A stretch of 64,000 nt of DNA. Origin: Cyclobacteriaceae bacterium (lineage in GTDB: Bacteria; Bacteroidota; Bacteroidia; Cytophagales; Cyclobacteriaceae). Made by a program: the position numbers and the translations under genes. Positions 18,654-28,231 of this stretch are shown here, in pieces. Every line of letters starts with the position of its first letter. The stretch's first letter is position 1. Location of the stretch: the NCBI GenBank assembly GCA_028281285.1, contig JANQKF010000032.1, positions 96,561-160,560 of the forward strand, in the 5' to 3' direction. Below the pieces are notes generated by a model, which saw only the letters and a list, made by a program, of their open reading frames with translations, ran no database searches and had not been told where the DNA came from.

Positions 18654-21266
18654 TCATTCTATTCGGAGAGTCTCAACAGGGTTAGTTTTGGCCACCCGCA
18701 ATGATTGAGCACTCACTGTGAGTAGAGCAATTACCCAGGAACCAAATCCCACTATAACAAAGACCAGAATTCCAATATCAATTTTATAGGTATATCCATC
18801 CAGCCAACCCTGCATGATAAAATAGGTCACGGGAGCGGCAATCAGAAATGCCAGAATCACCAAAAACGTGAACTTTCTGGATAAGATCATTACGATTTGA
18901 CTTACTGAAGCTCCCAATACCTTTCGAATTCCCATTTCTTTCAATCGTTGACGAACAATGAAAGAAGCCAAACCGAACAGGCCCAAGGAAGCAATCACAA
19001 TAGCAAGCACCGACAGAATACTGATCACCTTAGTAAGTTGTTGTTCGGATTTATACATCTGATCGATATGAGCATCCAGAAAACTAAACTGAAAAGGCCG
19101 GTTTGGAAAAAGATTGGTCCAAACTGCTTCGATCTGATCCAGCCCTGACTCCGTTTGATTCGCTTGAAGCCTCACATTTACCTCGCTCCAACCCCATGGT
19201 TGACGGCTCATAAAAAGCGGCTCGACCCTCAGATTTAACTTGTTATAGTTGAAATCTTTAGCGACACCAACGATCCTTCCTAATGTATCTGCACCACCAA
19301 AATGAAAAGGCATCCCTACCACATCATGGCCTCCAGCGCCCAATTCTTTGGCCAGAGTCTCGTTCACGATAAAACTTCTTCCCCGCATATCGTCAGCAAA
19401 TTCATCACTCAATGCCCTTCCATCGATAATCTCCATATCGTAAAATTCGAAGAAGTTATGCTCTACTGATACGAATGAACTTGAACCTCTAATCAAAGCA
19501 GTGTCAGCCCGATACTCCATTCCGGTTTGATGCAGGTTATTCCCTAACCGCTGAGATGTACTGGTTACTCCCATGACATACGATTGCTTCTCCAACTCAC
19601 CTTTCAGCAAATCATATTTGTCGTTGGTATCGCCAAACATGTCCAGAACGACAACCAGATCCTTGTCAAAGCCCAGATCAAGGGTTTGCATATGATTAAG
19701 TTGTCTGGTAGCCACGGATGTGCCTATAATGATGGTGATGGCAATAGCGTATTGAAAAACAACAAGCACATTTCTGAAAATTGACTTACCTCCGGATACA
19801 CCGTTTCCTTTCAGTGCCAACACCGGGTTAAACCTAGACATTACCAAAGCGGGATAAATACCAGACAAAAACCCAATAGCCAAAGTGACCAAGAGGATCG
19901 TAGCCAAATTAGAAGGTTCCAGATAGATGCCCAGATCCAACGGGCGATCAATTATCTGTGATAATGCATCGATAGAAGCCAGACACATTCCAAAGCCAAT
20001 GATCAAGGCCATTAATGAAAGAAGAACCGACTCCATAATAAACTGACGGGTAATCTGGCTTTTAAAGGCTCCAATAGACTTACGGACTCCGACTTCCCTG
20101 GACCTTGTAGCAGCTCTTGCGGTAGACAGGTTCATGAAATTGATGCTGGCAATAAGCAAAACAAAGAATGCCAACATCAGAAACACATTAACTGAGCTTC
20201 TTGCAAATTTTTTGTGATTATTATAATCATGGGTTATGTCCATTGAACCCAAGTGCACATCCGTGAGGGGCTGTAAAAACAATTCGTAAAATTCAAGGAT
20301 TCTTTCATTTGTATGACGAACCAAAAAGTCATCAAACTTTGACTCAAGAGCCGCAACATCAACCCCATTAGCCAATTGCACATAGGTGTTGAGGTAATTT
20401 GAACCCCATTGCTGTCTTCTTTCCGTATCCCACAATTGGATGCTCATCAGGGCATCAAATTGGAGATGGGAATAGTCTGGGACATCCTCAAAAATGCCAA
20501 CAACCTTATATTGATTGTCACTATCTGCAGATTCCAGAACCTCACCAAGCGGGTTACGATCTCCAAAAATTCTCTTGGCAGTCGTTTGACTTAGGATGAT
20601 ATTGTTAGGGTCATTAAAGACTTCTCCTTTAACTCCATCAATTAATGGGAAGTCGAACATGTTCAAAAAAGAAGTATCGACTCGAGCCAGTGTTTCGATA
20701 TAATGTTGTTTGTCATCGAATTCAACCAAGGGTCGGTTAGAGAACGGCCAATAACGGCTAAAATTGACAACTTCAGGAAAATCCTCGTGCATGGCAGGCC
20801 CCATAGGAAACATAGTCAGGGCCACCTTTTGGGCAGAAACGGCACCGAACGTCTGGACTTCATCCAAACGGTAAATGCTTGCTTTTTTCTCGTGAAAACC
20901 GTCAAAGCTTAACTCGTTGTTCACAAATAATAAGATGAGCAAACAAGAAGCCATGCCAACGGCAAGACCAAAAATATTAATGAAGGAATAGCCCTTGTGT
21001 TTCAAGAGGTTCCTTACTGCGATTTTGAAATAATTTTTATACATGACCAGTGGATTATAATAATTGAGTTTTCGTCTTAAATGAACGTTTCTTATTGACA
21101 GCAAGACGGTAACCAAATACTTCCGCCTTGCATATTTCAAATTGACCTTTTCGATATTGTCGTGATAGATTTCAGTCAAATCACCATCAACATCATCAAA
21201 GAGCTCCTTTGTGATCAACCACTCTAATAACTTCCTAGCATATTTCGGAGGGTTAAAGGTGCTCAT
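18654..21266 (-). CDS. Prefix-domain MacB/FtsX-type permease, PadR-linked (cassette 1)
   Basis: This permease of 870 residues opens with a cytoplasmic prefix of about 75 residues (PPKYARKLLEW, DVDGDLTEIYHDN) that most MacB/FtsX proteins lack. Then comes TM1 with SFINIFGLAVGMA, a periplasmic MacB-like core domain, three helices with the cytoplasmic loop SREVGVRKSIGA near residue 390, a second helix plus periplasmic domain, and a final three-helix set with KEMGIRKVLGAS near 782. The C-terminal tag is NPVETLRIE. ATG 21266 overlaps the PadR stop as ATGA, supporting this start over an upstream in-frame codon at 21299 and implying coupled expression. Such permeases normally work with an ATPase, and none is near. 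Confidence 0.9.
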   Translation of the reverse strand: MSTFNPPKYARKLLEWLITKELFDDVDGDLTEIYHDNIEKVNLKYARRKYLVTVLLSIRNVHLRRKLNYYNPLVMYKNYFKIAVRNLLKHKGYSFINIFGLAVGMASCLLILLFVNNELSFDGFHEKKASIYRLDEVQTFGAVSAQKVALTMFPMGPAMHEDFPEVVNFSRYWPFSNRPLVEFDDKQHYIETLARVDTSFLNMFDFPLIDGVKGEVFNDPNNIILSQTTAKRIFGDRNPLGEVLESADSDNQYKVVGIFEDVPDYSHLQFDALMSIQLWDTERRQQWGSNYLNTYVQLANGVDVAALESKFDDFLVRHTNERILEFYELFLQPLTDVHLGSMDITHDYNNHKKFARSSVNVFLMLAFFVLLIASINFMNLSTARAATRSREVGVRKSIGAFKSQITRQFIMESVLLSLMALIIGFGMCLASIDALSQIIDRPLDLGIYLEPSNLATILLVTLAIGFLSGIYPALVMSRFNPVLALKGNGVSGGKSIFRNVLVVFQYAIAITIIIGTSVATRQLNHMQTLDLGFDKDLVVVLDMFGDTNDKYDLLKGELEKQSYVMGVTSTSQRLGNNLHQTGMEYRADTALIRGSSSFVSVEHNFFEFYDMEIIDGRALSDEFADDMRGRSFIVNETLAKELGAGGHDVVGMPFHFGGADTLGRIVGVAKDFNYNKLNLRVEPLFMSRQPWGWSEVNVRLQANQTESGLDQIEAVWTNLFPNRPFQFSFLDAHIDQMYKSEQQLTKVISILSVLAIVIASLGLFGLASFIVRQRLKEMGIRKVLGASVSQIVMILSRKFTFLVILAFLIAAPVTYFIMQGWLDGYTYKIDIGILVFVIVGFGSWVIALLTVSAQSLRVAKTNPVETLRIE

Positions 21267-21592
21267 GTATTGGCAGAAAGTTGTGGGAGAAGATTCCAAA
21301 AAGTCTCACGTGTATTTTTTGATTCCCTTAGCATATTCAACCCGTAATTTGTCAGTTTAAATATCCTTTTATTCTTACCCCCTCTTTTGGCTACTGCCCC
21401 TCCACGATAAGATTCAAGTAATCCTTTATCTTCCATCCGATAAAGTGCTGTATGAATGGCGGAAACATTTGCCTTTCTATTTACTTTTTCTTCAAGTTCG
21501 ATTTGAATCGTTACCGCGTAAGCATTGTCACCTAATGAAGCGACTGCCAGCATGACCAATTCCTCAAATTCTCCTAGATGCATTCCTTTCAT
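21263..21592 (-). CDS. PadR-family transcriptional regulator (cassette 1)
   Basis: A 109-residue winged-helix repressor: MKGMHLGEFEELVMLAVASL begins helix 1, TALYRMEDKGLLES is the recognition helix and start of the wing, and GGKNKRIFKLT completes the wing. A short C-terminal helix follows for dimerisation. ATG 21592 was chosen because all three PadR proteins in this window then begin with MK followed by LGEFEEL. It is the first gene of a coupled pair with the permease. The repeated and dyad sequences 19-68 bases upstream probably form its own operator. Confidence 0.92.
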   Translation of the reverse strand: MKGMHLGEFEELVMLAVASLGDNAYAVTIQIELEEKVNRKANVSAIHTALYRMEDKGLLESYRGGAVAKRGGKNKRIFKLTNYGLNMLRESKNTRETFWNLLPQLSANT

Positions 21593-21610
21593 AATGCTAA
21601 GGAAGCAATA

Positions 21611-21660
21611 TTCATAACATTTGTAAACTTTATACAAGTTATTTTCATAACATTTGTAAA
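21611..21660 (-). promoter_or_regulatory. Putative PadR operator 1: 17-bp direct repeats flanking a dyad
   Basis: TTCATAACATTTGTAAA occurs at 21611-21627 and again exactly at 21644-21660, 33 bases apart (about three helical turns). Between them is the dyad AACTT-TATAC-AAGTT at 21626-21640. The element begins 19 bases before the PadR start codon and shares TACAAA (TTTGTA on this strand) with the other two PadR upstream regions. Confidence 0.6.
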
Positions 21661-21746
21661 TAAATTACTTCGATTTTGCCCATTGGTTACGAACGAAGAA
21701 AAATGTAAGGGGATGATAGTTTATTTGATCCTATATTTATTCGCCC

Positions 21747-22544
21747 ATGAAGTACCAATTTGTGCCTCCATCGAACGACTTGTCTGTTTTTGTAAATGGA
21801 TTCTGGCATGTTGATAGTGAAGGCGATAAAGAAATAAGGAGACAAAAGATTATTCCCGATGGGTTTCCGGAAGTCATCTTCCACTATGCTGACCCCTATC
21901 GCATTAACATTGGAGGAGACTGGGAAACTCAACCTAAATTCCTCTTAGCCGGACAAATCAAAAATCACTTTCACCTGGAGAACACTGGTAAGTCAGGAAT
22001 GATCGGGATAAAGTTCCAACCTGCAGGGATCGCGCGGCTCTACGGAATTGATATGGGCAATCTTACCGACAAGGTAATCGCTCTGCCCGAAGAGATTCTG
22101 GATCAATTTTCTGACTTGACCCACAGAATGGGTCGGGAAGACGTTATCAACCTTATTGAACAGAAGCTAGTTGAACACATAAAAAGAGCTAGCCCTTTTC
22201 TCAGACAGGTTGACAAAGCAATTGAGTTGATTCTGCTAAAAAAAGGCATGGTCAGCATATCCGAGCTTTGCACTGAGGCAGGTTGTAGCGAACGACAACT
22301 TGAGCGACAATTCAAAACGGACGTGGGTGTCAGCCCTAAATTCTACTGTCGAATTATCAGGATCGGTCACATTTTCGAATTAATGCAAGAAGGTGACACA
22401 AGCTGGGCCGATCTTGTCTATCGTTCAGGCTTTTACGACCAATCACACTTTATTAAAAATTTCAAGGAATTTACCGGGGAAGACCCTTCTTCTTACGGTT
22501 TTGATGAAAGAAGCATGGCCAATTTCCACTTCAATAAGAGATGA
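21747..22544 (+). CDS. AraC-family regulator with DUF6597-like N-terminal domain
   Basis: Residues 1-150 form a beta-rich N-terminal domain of the DUF6597 type (FVNGFWHVDS, KIIPDGFPEVIFHYADP, MIGIKFQPAGIARLYG). Residues 165-260 hold two helix-turn-helix motifs of the AraC type (VSISELCTEAGCSERQLERQ; LVYRSGFYDQSHFIKNFKEF). It is soluble, 265 residues. It is divergent from PadR cassette 1, with the repeat element between the two genes, so it might share that control region. The ligand is unknown. A DUF6265-like gene follows after 60 bases. Confidence 0.88.
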   Translation: MKYQFVPPSNDLSVFVNGFWHVDSEGDKEIRRQKIIPDGFPEVIFHYADPYRINIGGDWETQPKFLLAGQIKNHFHLENTGKSGMIGIKFQPAGIARLYGIDMGNLTDKVIALPEEILDQFSDLTHRMGREDVINLIEQKLVEHIKRASPFLRQVDKAIELILLKKGMVSISELCTEAGCSERQLERQFKTDVGVSPKFYCRIIRIGHIFELMQEGDTSWADLVYRSGFYDQSHFIKNFKEFTGEDPSSYGFDERSMANFHFNKR

Positions 22545-22604
22545 TGTCGGTTTTTTACAATACGTCAATCGTATTGATAAATATATTGCTGCAAATTAAA
22601 TAGA

Positions 22605-23072
22605 ATGAAAGCAGCGATCTTATTCCTAAGCTTATTCCTGTTTACCAGTATTCAGGATAAACCTTCTAAACAAACCAAAAGGGATTTCAAAAAACTGGAA
22701 TGGATTCTATCAAAATGGGAGCGTACCAATGTGCAGCCCGGAACGACCGCCTTTGAATCTTGGCAAAAGAGCTCAAAATACGTCTACACGGGAATGGGAG
22801 TTACATTGAAGGGGTCTGATACGACCTTTGTTGAAAAACTTAGAATTGAAATTAAAGGAGATGCTATCTACTATGTGGCTGACGTAAAGCAAAACGCAGC
22901 TCCTACATATTTCAAAATGACTAAGATTTCCGAAAGCGGTTTTGTGAGCGAAAACCCGGATCATGATTTCCCAAAAATGATCAGTTATGAGTTGGAAGGC
23001 AACAATCTTACAGCTGTTATTTCCGATGGCGGAGACCAAAAAATGGGATTTCTCTTTGTTAAAGGCAAATAG
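22605..23072 (+). CDS. Small exported DUF6265-like protein
   Basis: A 155-residue protein with an N-terminal signal sequence (AAILFLSLFLFTSIQ) and a compact beta-rich domain: LEWILSKWERTN, TAFESWQ, FVEKLRIE, FVSENPDHDFPKMISYEL. The W-x-R-T opening and ENPxHDFPK stretch resemble the DUF6265 family, a lipocalin-like fold of unknown function. It lies between two AraC-type regulators. No operon link is clear (gap of 60 bases upstream, 45 downstream). Confidence 0.65.
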   Translation: MKAAILFLSLFLFTSIQDKPSKQTKRDFKKLEWILSKWERTNVQPGTTAFESWQKSSKYVYTGMGVTLKGSDTTFVEKLRIEIKGDAIYYVADVKQNAAPTYFKMTKISESGFVSENPDHDFPKMISYELEGNNLTAVISDGGDQKMGFLFVKGK

Positions 23073-23117
23073 GCGATAGCTGCAACCTTTCGGGGGAAAT
23101 ACCTATCTACTTCACAG

Positions 23118-24260
23118 ATGGAAAGTGGTAGTCCCTCAATCAATCTTATAGCGGTCGGCATTCTATTTGGAGCAGTTCAGGTACTATTCCTGATCGCTGT
23201 CATTTGCCTTAGAAAAGAGTATCGAAAACATCGCTACTTCGCCCTTTTTCTTATTGCCCTACTCATTAGTCAGGCCGAAGCATTCCTGAATCGTTCCGGC
23301 TTAATGGCTTCTACCCTTTTCTTTTTGAATGTCGCCACACCATTTGTATTTCTTTTTGGTCCGCTCTTCTACTTGTACACTCGATCATTACTAAGATCAC
23401 CTCTGAGCTTTAAGAGAAGTATGATCCACTACATCCCCTTTTTGGCTTATTTTGGTTATTCCTTTTTCTTTTTTCTTCAGCCTGAGGCGTATAAATACAA
23501 TGCCTTTGTTGAGAGCTTCCACCCTCACCTTCCATTGATTCCGGTGGAGTCGCCATTCTCAGCCGATCCTTGGAATCTTCAAGGTATTGTAGTGGTAGAA
23601 TTGCTCGCATTACACATGCTAGTGTACGGGATGGTTACCTTGCGAAATCTTCTGAGATTGAAGAAGAAACAAAAGAAAATTGATTTATCGTGGCTCCTCT
23701 TTGGCAATGTTTCGCTTGTAGCGGGCAGCCTGATCTTACTGTTAAGCCAAGGCGGAGTAATTAATGGAAATCAGATATTTCAAACACTAATCCCCAACTT
23801 TTCGGCCGATTTATTTCCTACTATAGCAACCTATGCCATTTCCATTTACTTGCTTAAAAATGGATTTCCATCAGAAATCAGATTGCGAAAATACTATAAG
23901 TCAGGGGTTTCGAAAGAGCTTAGAAACAGTCAACTTGACAAGGTGATAAGTGTCATTGAGGAAAACAAATTGTATGCGAGTCCCAATTTCTCTTTGAAAT
24001 TATTGTCCGAGTCCACAGGGCTTAGTACGCATCACATTTCCGAAGTTTTGAATGAAGGCCTTGGGCTCACATTTTTCGAATTGACAAACAAGTATCGTAT
24101 TGAAGAGGCCAAGAAGCGTTTGGCAACATCGCACGATTATATCAAAATGGAACAGTTGGCCTATGACCTGGGCTATAAATCGAAGTCGACTTTTTTCACC
24201 GCCTTCAAAAAAGCCACACAAGTCACTCCCTTAAAATTTCAGCAAAACTCAGCTGCTTGA
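23118..24260 (+). CDS. Membrane-bound AraC-family regulator
   Basis: The first 235 residues contain seven predicted membrane helices (for example VGILFGAVQVLFLIAVICL and FVFLFGPLFYLYTRSLL). The C-terminal 110 residues hold an AraC-type DNA-binding domain with FSLKLLSESTGLSTHHISEV and MEQLAYDLGYKSKSTFFTAF. It is thus a one-component regulator fixed in the inner membrane, an arrangement common in Bacteroidota. The likely trigger is a membrane or periplasmic signal. The S41 peptidase gene starts 87 bases downstream on the same strand and is a possible target. Confidence 0.9.
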   Translation: MESGSPSINLIAVGILFGAVQVLFLIAVICLRKEYRKHRYFALFLIALLISQAEAFLNRSGLMASTLFFLNVATPFVFLFGPLFYLYTRSLLRSPLSFKRSMIHYIPFLAYFGYSFFFFLQPEAYKYNAFVESFHPHLPLIPVESPFSADPWNLQGIVVVELLALHMLVYGMVTLRNLLRLKKKQKKIDLSWLLFGNVSLVAGSLILLLSQGGVINGNQIFQTLIPNFSADLFPTIATYAISIYLLKNGFPSEIRLRKYYKSGVSKELRNSQLDKVISVIEENKLYASPNFSLKLLSESTGLSTHHISEVLNEGLGLTFFELTNKYRIEEAKKRLATSHDYIKMEQLAYDLGYKSKSTFFTAFKKATQVTPLKFQQNSAA

Positions 24261-24346
24261 GTTTTTTCCGTTCGGTTCGAACTCATCTTTTTCTTAAGTG
24301 GTGAGGTTCGATTCTGTATTCACGTATGATTGAAAAAACTCAAACG

Positions 24347-25615
24347 ATGAAACTCAAGTATATTTTCATTCTTCTTCTCTGCTCCGCAAAGATTTTTTCA
24401 TGGCAAAGTCCAATAGACACCATGTCTGCCCAACATTGGGTGAATGATTTAGATTACCTGAACAAGAGAATCCAGGAAGAATTTGTCTCTTTTGATACTA
24501 CCGTGAAACAACGTTTTAATGATGGAATTCAAGTATTGAAAAATGAATTACAACTGGAATCAGGACCTATAGACAGTAACAATATCTCCTTTCGAATCAT
24601 GCAACTTATGGCTGGCTTAAAAGATGGTCATACAGAATTGCAGGTTTTTGGCAGTGACCTGAAATTCAAACGACTACCTCTTATACTCTATTATTTTGAA
24701 GAAGGTCTATACCTATTAGGTGCACACGAAGAATTCAAAGAACACATAGGTAAAAAGGTGAGATCGATTGGAGGAATTAGTACAAGCCAATTTCTCCCCC
24801 GTCTTCAAAACCTGATCGCTCATGATAATGAATACGAACTGCTGCATTCCCTCCCTTCTTATTTGATCCTGCCCCGTGCCATGAAATTTATGGGACTTAC
24901 CAATAGCATCGATCGAGTTCAGTATGAATTCGAAAGTGATGATGGAAAAACAGAACTTGTGAATATTAGAGCATTGACAATTGATGACTATGTCAATGGC
25001 AATTGGATTAGATATCGAACCATGCACAAGGTCGAACTTCCCCTTTCGTCATCGGAAGACCCAAGGTGGTATTGGTATAAGTATCTTGAGGAAGACAGTA
25101 CCATGTATTTCTACTATGGTGTTGTCAATAATCAAAAAGGTCAAACTACCCTAAGGAGGGCCGTACGTGCCATGTTCAAGGAAATGGATGAGAAGAAACC
25201 AAAAAAATTCATCATCGATCTGAGAAGGAACCGAGGTGGAAACTACAACTACAGTCGCCATTTACTGCAGGGAATCAAAGAACGAGACTGGCTAAACCAA
25301 AAGGGTAAGATCTATGCGATATCGGGTAGAACCACGTTCTCAGCAGCCATGGTCACTTCAATTTGGCTAAAACGCGATACTAACACCATTCTTGTCGGAG
25401 AACCATCAAGAGGACATCCCAATAAAACGAGCAATGTGGAGCACTTCAAATTGCCAAATTCAAGGCTGAGAATTGAATATACCACTCGCATAAAGCGTCA
25501 CTGGGCCGAGCTTGGGCTAGCCGATCATGTGCCCCTGGATGTTGAACTCCCTGTTAAATTTGCCGACTACAAGAATGGGAATGATAATGTCCTCCAATAC
25601 ATCAGAAATAAATAA
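24347..25615 (+). CDS. Exported S41-family peptidase-like protein
   Basis: Signal peptide MKLKYIFILLLCSAKIFS starts at ATG 24347 (an in-frame ATG at 24326 would add seven residues). The middle part resembles the tricorn/TSP core, with LMAGLKDGHTELQV, and the catalytic-core strands FIIDLRRNRGGNYNYS and ISGRTTFSAAMVTSIWLK hold the presumed nucleophile Ser. VGEPSRGHPN follows. The Lys base found in CtpA-like enzymes about 25 residues after the Ser is not at its usual place, so it fits the non-CtpA S41 branch or is altered in activity. It is 422 residues and ends at a shared terminator. Confidence 0.8.
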   Translation: MKLKYIFILLLCSAKIFSWQSPIDTMSAQHWVNDLDYLNKRIQEEFVSFDTTVKQRFNDGIQVLKNELQLESGPIDSNNISFRIMQLMAGLKDGHTELQVFGSDLKFKRLPLILYYFEEGLYLLGAHEEFKEHIGKKVRSIGGISTSQFLPRLQNLIAHDNEYELLHSLPSYLILPRAMKFMGLTNSIDRVQYEFESDDGKTELVNIRALTIDDYVNGNWIRYRTMHKVELPLSSSEDPRWYWYKYLEEDSTMYFYYGVVNNQKGQTTLRRAVRAMFKEMDEKKPKKFIIDLRRNRGGNYNYSRHLLQGIKERDWLNQKGKIYAISGRTTFSAAMVTSIWLKRDTNTILVGEPSRGHPNKTSNVEHFKLPNSRLRIEYTTRIKRHWAELGLADHVPLDVELPVKFADYKNGNDNVLQYIRNK

Positions 25616-25633
25616 AGGGGTTAGTACCCCTTT
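25614..25633. terminator. Bidirectional terminator between the S41 gene and permease cassette 2
   Basis: AAAGGGG (25614-25620), loop TTAGTA, CCCCTTT (25627-25633). Each strand continues into T-rich sequence. It fills the 21-base gap between the convergent stop codons at 25615 and 25637. Confidence 0.8.
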
Positions 25634-25636
25634 TAT

Positions 25637-28231
25637 TTACTCCGTTCTTAAAGCCTTCACGGGATTGGCTCGTGCAGCCTTAATGGTTTGAAAACTTATG
25701 GTCAAAGAGGTGATGAGTGCAGTAATCAAGATAGCTAAGGCGAATGGACTCATTCCTAAATCGATCCGATAGGCAAACCCTTGCAACCAGGCATTCATCA
25801 TGGTATAGCTCACCGGGATTGCAATCAAAAGCGCTATCAGGAGAGTAATTCCAAACCTCCTATTAATTAAATAGATCACGGCCGACTCTTTAGCTCCTAA
25901 CACCTTTCTTATGCCAACCTCTTTAATCTTTTGCTGTACTGTATAAGACGTCAAACCATAAAGTCCGAAGCACGAAATTAGAATACTGATCACAGCAAAG
26001 ATGGAAATGGCTTTGAAGACATTGTTTTCAGAATCGTATCGTGCCTTCAGGTCCTCTTCCAAAAACGAGTAGACCAATGGTTCACGATTCTCAAACTTTT
26101 CCCAGGTCCTTTCCAATGCTCCAATAACCTCCTTCACATTGTCTGGTCGGGTTTTTAAAGCAAGACTGTATGGTCGTGAGGTCATTTCCATCACTATGGG
26201 CTCAACTTCCCTATGCAAGGACCGAAAATTAAAATCTTTGACCACGCCAATGATAGTCAAGGCTGGGTCATCTCCTCCTTGTCCGAGTTGACGGCCTATT
26301 GGCTGATCCCACCCTAGCTTCTCCATCATGGTTTCATTTATCACGGCTGTGGTCAAATCAGAAGATATATTACGATCAAATCCCCTGCCTTGAACTATCT
26401 CCATTTGGTAGAATTTGAGAAATCTGTCGTCTATACTGAAAGTTCTGGCCTCAACTTCCTTTTCCCTGATCCCATCTGGGTAATAGCTATTTGACGCGTT
26501 ACTCCACTTTGGCGTTTGCTGGCTTAGTGCATAATCAGTTATACTATTGTCCTTGACCAACTCATTAATAAATGGCTCATGATTGTAGTAAATAGCATCA
26601 CTGAATTGAGTCATTAATACGTTCTCTTTCTCGTAACCAAGGTTTTTGTTGTTCATAAACGCAGTCTGTCTGGAAATGAAGATGGTGCAAACGATCATCA
26701 CAATGGTAATAACGAATTGGAAGGTGATCAATACTTGTCTCGGTCCGTTCCCAAAAGATTTTCCGGAAATGCTCCCCTTCAATACCTGTACAGGCTTGAA
26801 GCCAGACATTATCATAGCAGGATAAATTCCCGAAGCAACAGCAATAAGAAGAATGATGATCAGCGTCAGTATTACCAATGAAGATGAAATGTCGGTTAAT
26901 AAGATATTTCTTCCTGTAAACTCATTGAAAAAAGGTAAAGCCGTTTTGACCAAAAACGCCCCAATTAAACTTGCCAAAAACACCAGAATAAATGATTCCA
27001 GCAGATGTTGGATAACAATCTGTCTCTTCAATGCTCCAACTACTTTTCTGATACCAATCTCTTTGGCCCTTGAAGCAGCTTTTGAGGTGCTGATATTGAC
27101 ATAGTTGAATACAGCAATCAAAAGGATCGCCAGTGCTATTGAAGACAGTATGTACAAAAACTTGGTCCCTGACATTGCCGGACTAAACTGTACGTCAGCT
27201 GATCCCAGATAAACCTGCTCGAAGGGTTGCAAATAAAAGTCATACATCTCTGCTCTTTCCGGTATATTCTTCTCCTCAAATGCGGGCAGTTTGCTGTCCA
27301 CAGATGCAGGAGAAGCCGAGGGCTCTAACATTAAATAAGTTGCTAAACCTTGAGTGTACCAATTATTCATCCAACCAATTGAAAGTGGTCCGCGATCAGG
27401 AACAGTTGAGATCCAGGAGGTAAGCATTTCAAATTGGATATGGGAGTTCTTGGGACAATTGGCTGCAATACCTGTAACGGTATAATTCAGACCCCGAATG
27501 CCCACAATCGACTTTCCTATCGGATCCTCATTTTTGAAAAGTGCAGTGGCAACCCTTTCCGTTAATACCACTGACATTGGTAGTTTAAGAACCTCTTCAG
27601 GGTTACCTCTTTTTAGTTCGAAGTCAAAAACTTCAAAGAAATTGTCATCCACATATAGGGCGCCATTTACTTTGAAATTAGTCTCCTTATAATTCAGAGT
27701 GGTTCGACTCCTTTGACTTACTCTGACTACCTCACTGACTTCCGGGAATTCTTCTGCCAGGGAGGGGCCAAAAAGCCCCGAACTCTCAGCATTCTTAGTA
27801 ATCTTCCCGTCCCTGTCTACCAATTTGTTCAATCGATAAATCCGAGGTCCATTTTCATGAAAGTTATCATAAGATAACTCCTGCTGCACAAAAAGAGTGA
27901 TCAGCATCACACTAGCCAGGCCGATGGATAGACTAATTGTATTCGCAAGAGTGTAGAATTTGTGCTTTAGGATGTTCCTGTAAGCAATTTTAAAGTAGTT
28001 CTTAAACATAGCTGTTGAATTTTGAGTACGGTAATTTCTTCTGAGAGGAACATTTCTTAGAGATAACACCACGTCCTTATAGAAATACAGGCTGGCGATC
28101 AGAAGTCCTTTGGAATCTAGCCTTGCTCTATAAAGTTCCAGCAAGTCTCCATGAACCTCATCAAAAATGGCTTCTGAAATAAACCATTTGAGCAGGCCTG
28201 AAGCTATTTTAGGTGGTTTAGGCTCTTCCAT
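25637..28231 (-). CDS. Prefix-domain MacB/FtsX-type permease, PadR-linked (cassette 2)
   Basis: An 864-residue permease. Its prefix (about 1-85) has PPKIASGLLKWFISE and EVHGDLLELYRARLD. TM1 contains LANTISLSIGLASVMLITLFV. The first cytoplasmic loop is AKEIGIRKVVGA near residue 395, the second is KEVGIRKVLGAK near 774, and the end is NPVKALRTE. ATG 28231 directly follows the PadR TAG (TAGATG, no gap), so the pair is surely co-transcribed. Its periplasmic domains carry the usual DPIGKSI and GVVKDFNFRSLH motifs of this family, with no enzymatic signature. It ends at a strong bidirectional hairpin. Confidence 0.9.
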   Translation of the reverse strand: MEEPKPPKIASGLLKWFISEAIFDEVHGDLLELYRARLDSKGLLIASLYFYKDVVLSLRNVPLRRNYRTQNSTAMFKNYFKIAYRNILKHKFYTLANTISLSIGLASVMLITLFVQQELSYDNFHENGPRIYRLNKLVDRDGKITKNAESSGLFGPSLAEEFPEVSEVVRVSQRSRTTLNYKETNFKVNGALYVDDNFFEVFDFELKRGNPEEVLKLPMSVVLTERVATALFKNEDPIGKSIVGIRGLNYTVTGIAANCPKNSHIQFEMLTSWISTVPDRGPLSIGWMNNWYTQGLATYLMLEPSASPASVDSKLPAFEEKNIPERAEMYDFYLQPFEQVYLGSADVQFSPAMSGTKFLYILSSIALAILLIAVFNYVNISTSKAASRAKEIGIRKVVGALKRQIVIQHLLESFILVFLASLIGAFLVKTALPFFNEFTGRNILLTDISSSLVILTLIIILLIAVASGIYPAMIMSGFKPVQVLKGSISGKSFGNGPRQVLITFQFVITIVMIVCTIFISRQTAFMNNKNLGYEKENVLMTQFSDAIYYNHEPFINELVKDNSITDYALSQQTPKWSNASNSYYPDGIREKEVEARTFSIDDRFLKFYQMEIVQGRGFDRNISSDLTTAVINETMMEKLGWDQPIGRQLGQGGDDPALTIIGVVKDFNFRSLHREVEPIVMEMTSRPYSLALKTRPDNVKEVIGALERTWEKFENREPLVYSFLEEDLKARYDSENNVFKAISIFAVISILISCFGLYGLTSYTVQQKIKEVGIRKVLGAKESAVIYLINRRFGITLLIALLIAIPVSYTMMNAWLQGFAYRIDLGMSPFALAILITALITSLTISFQTIKAARANPVKALRTE

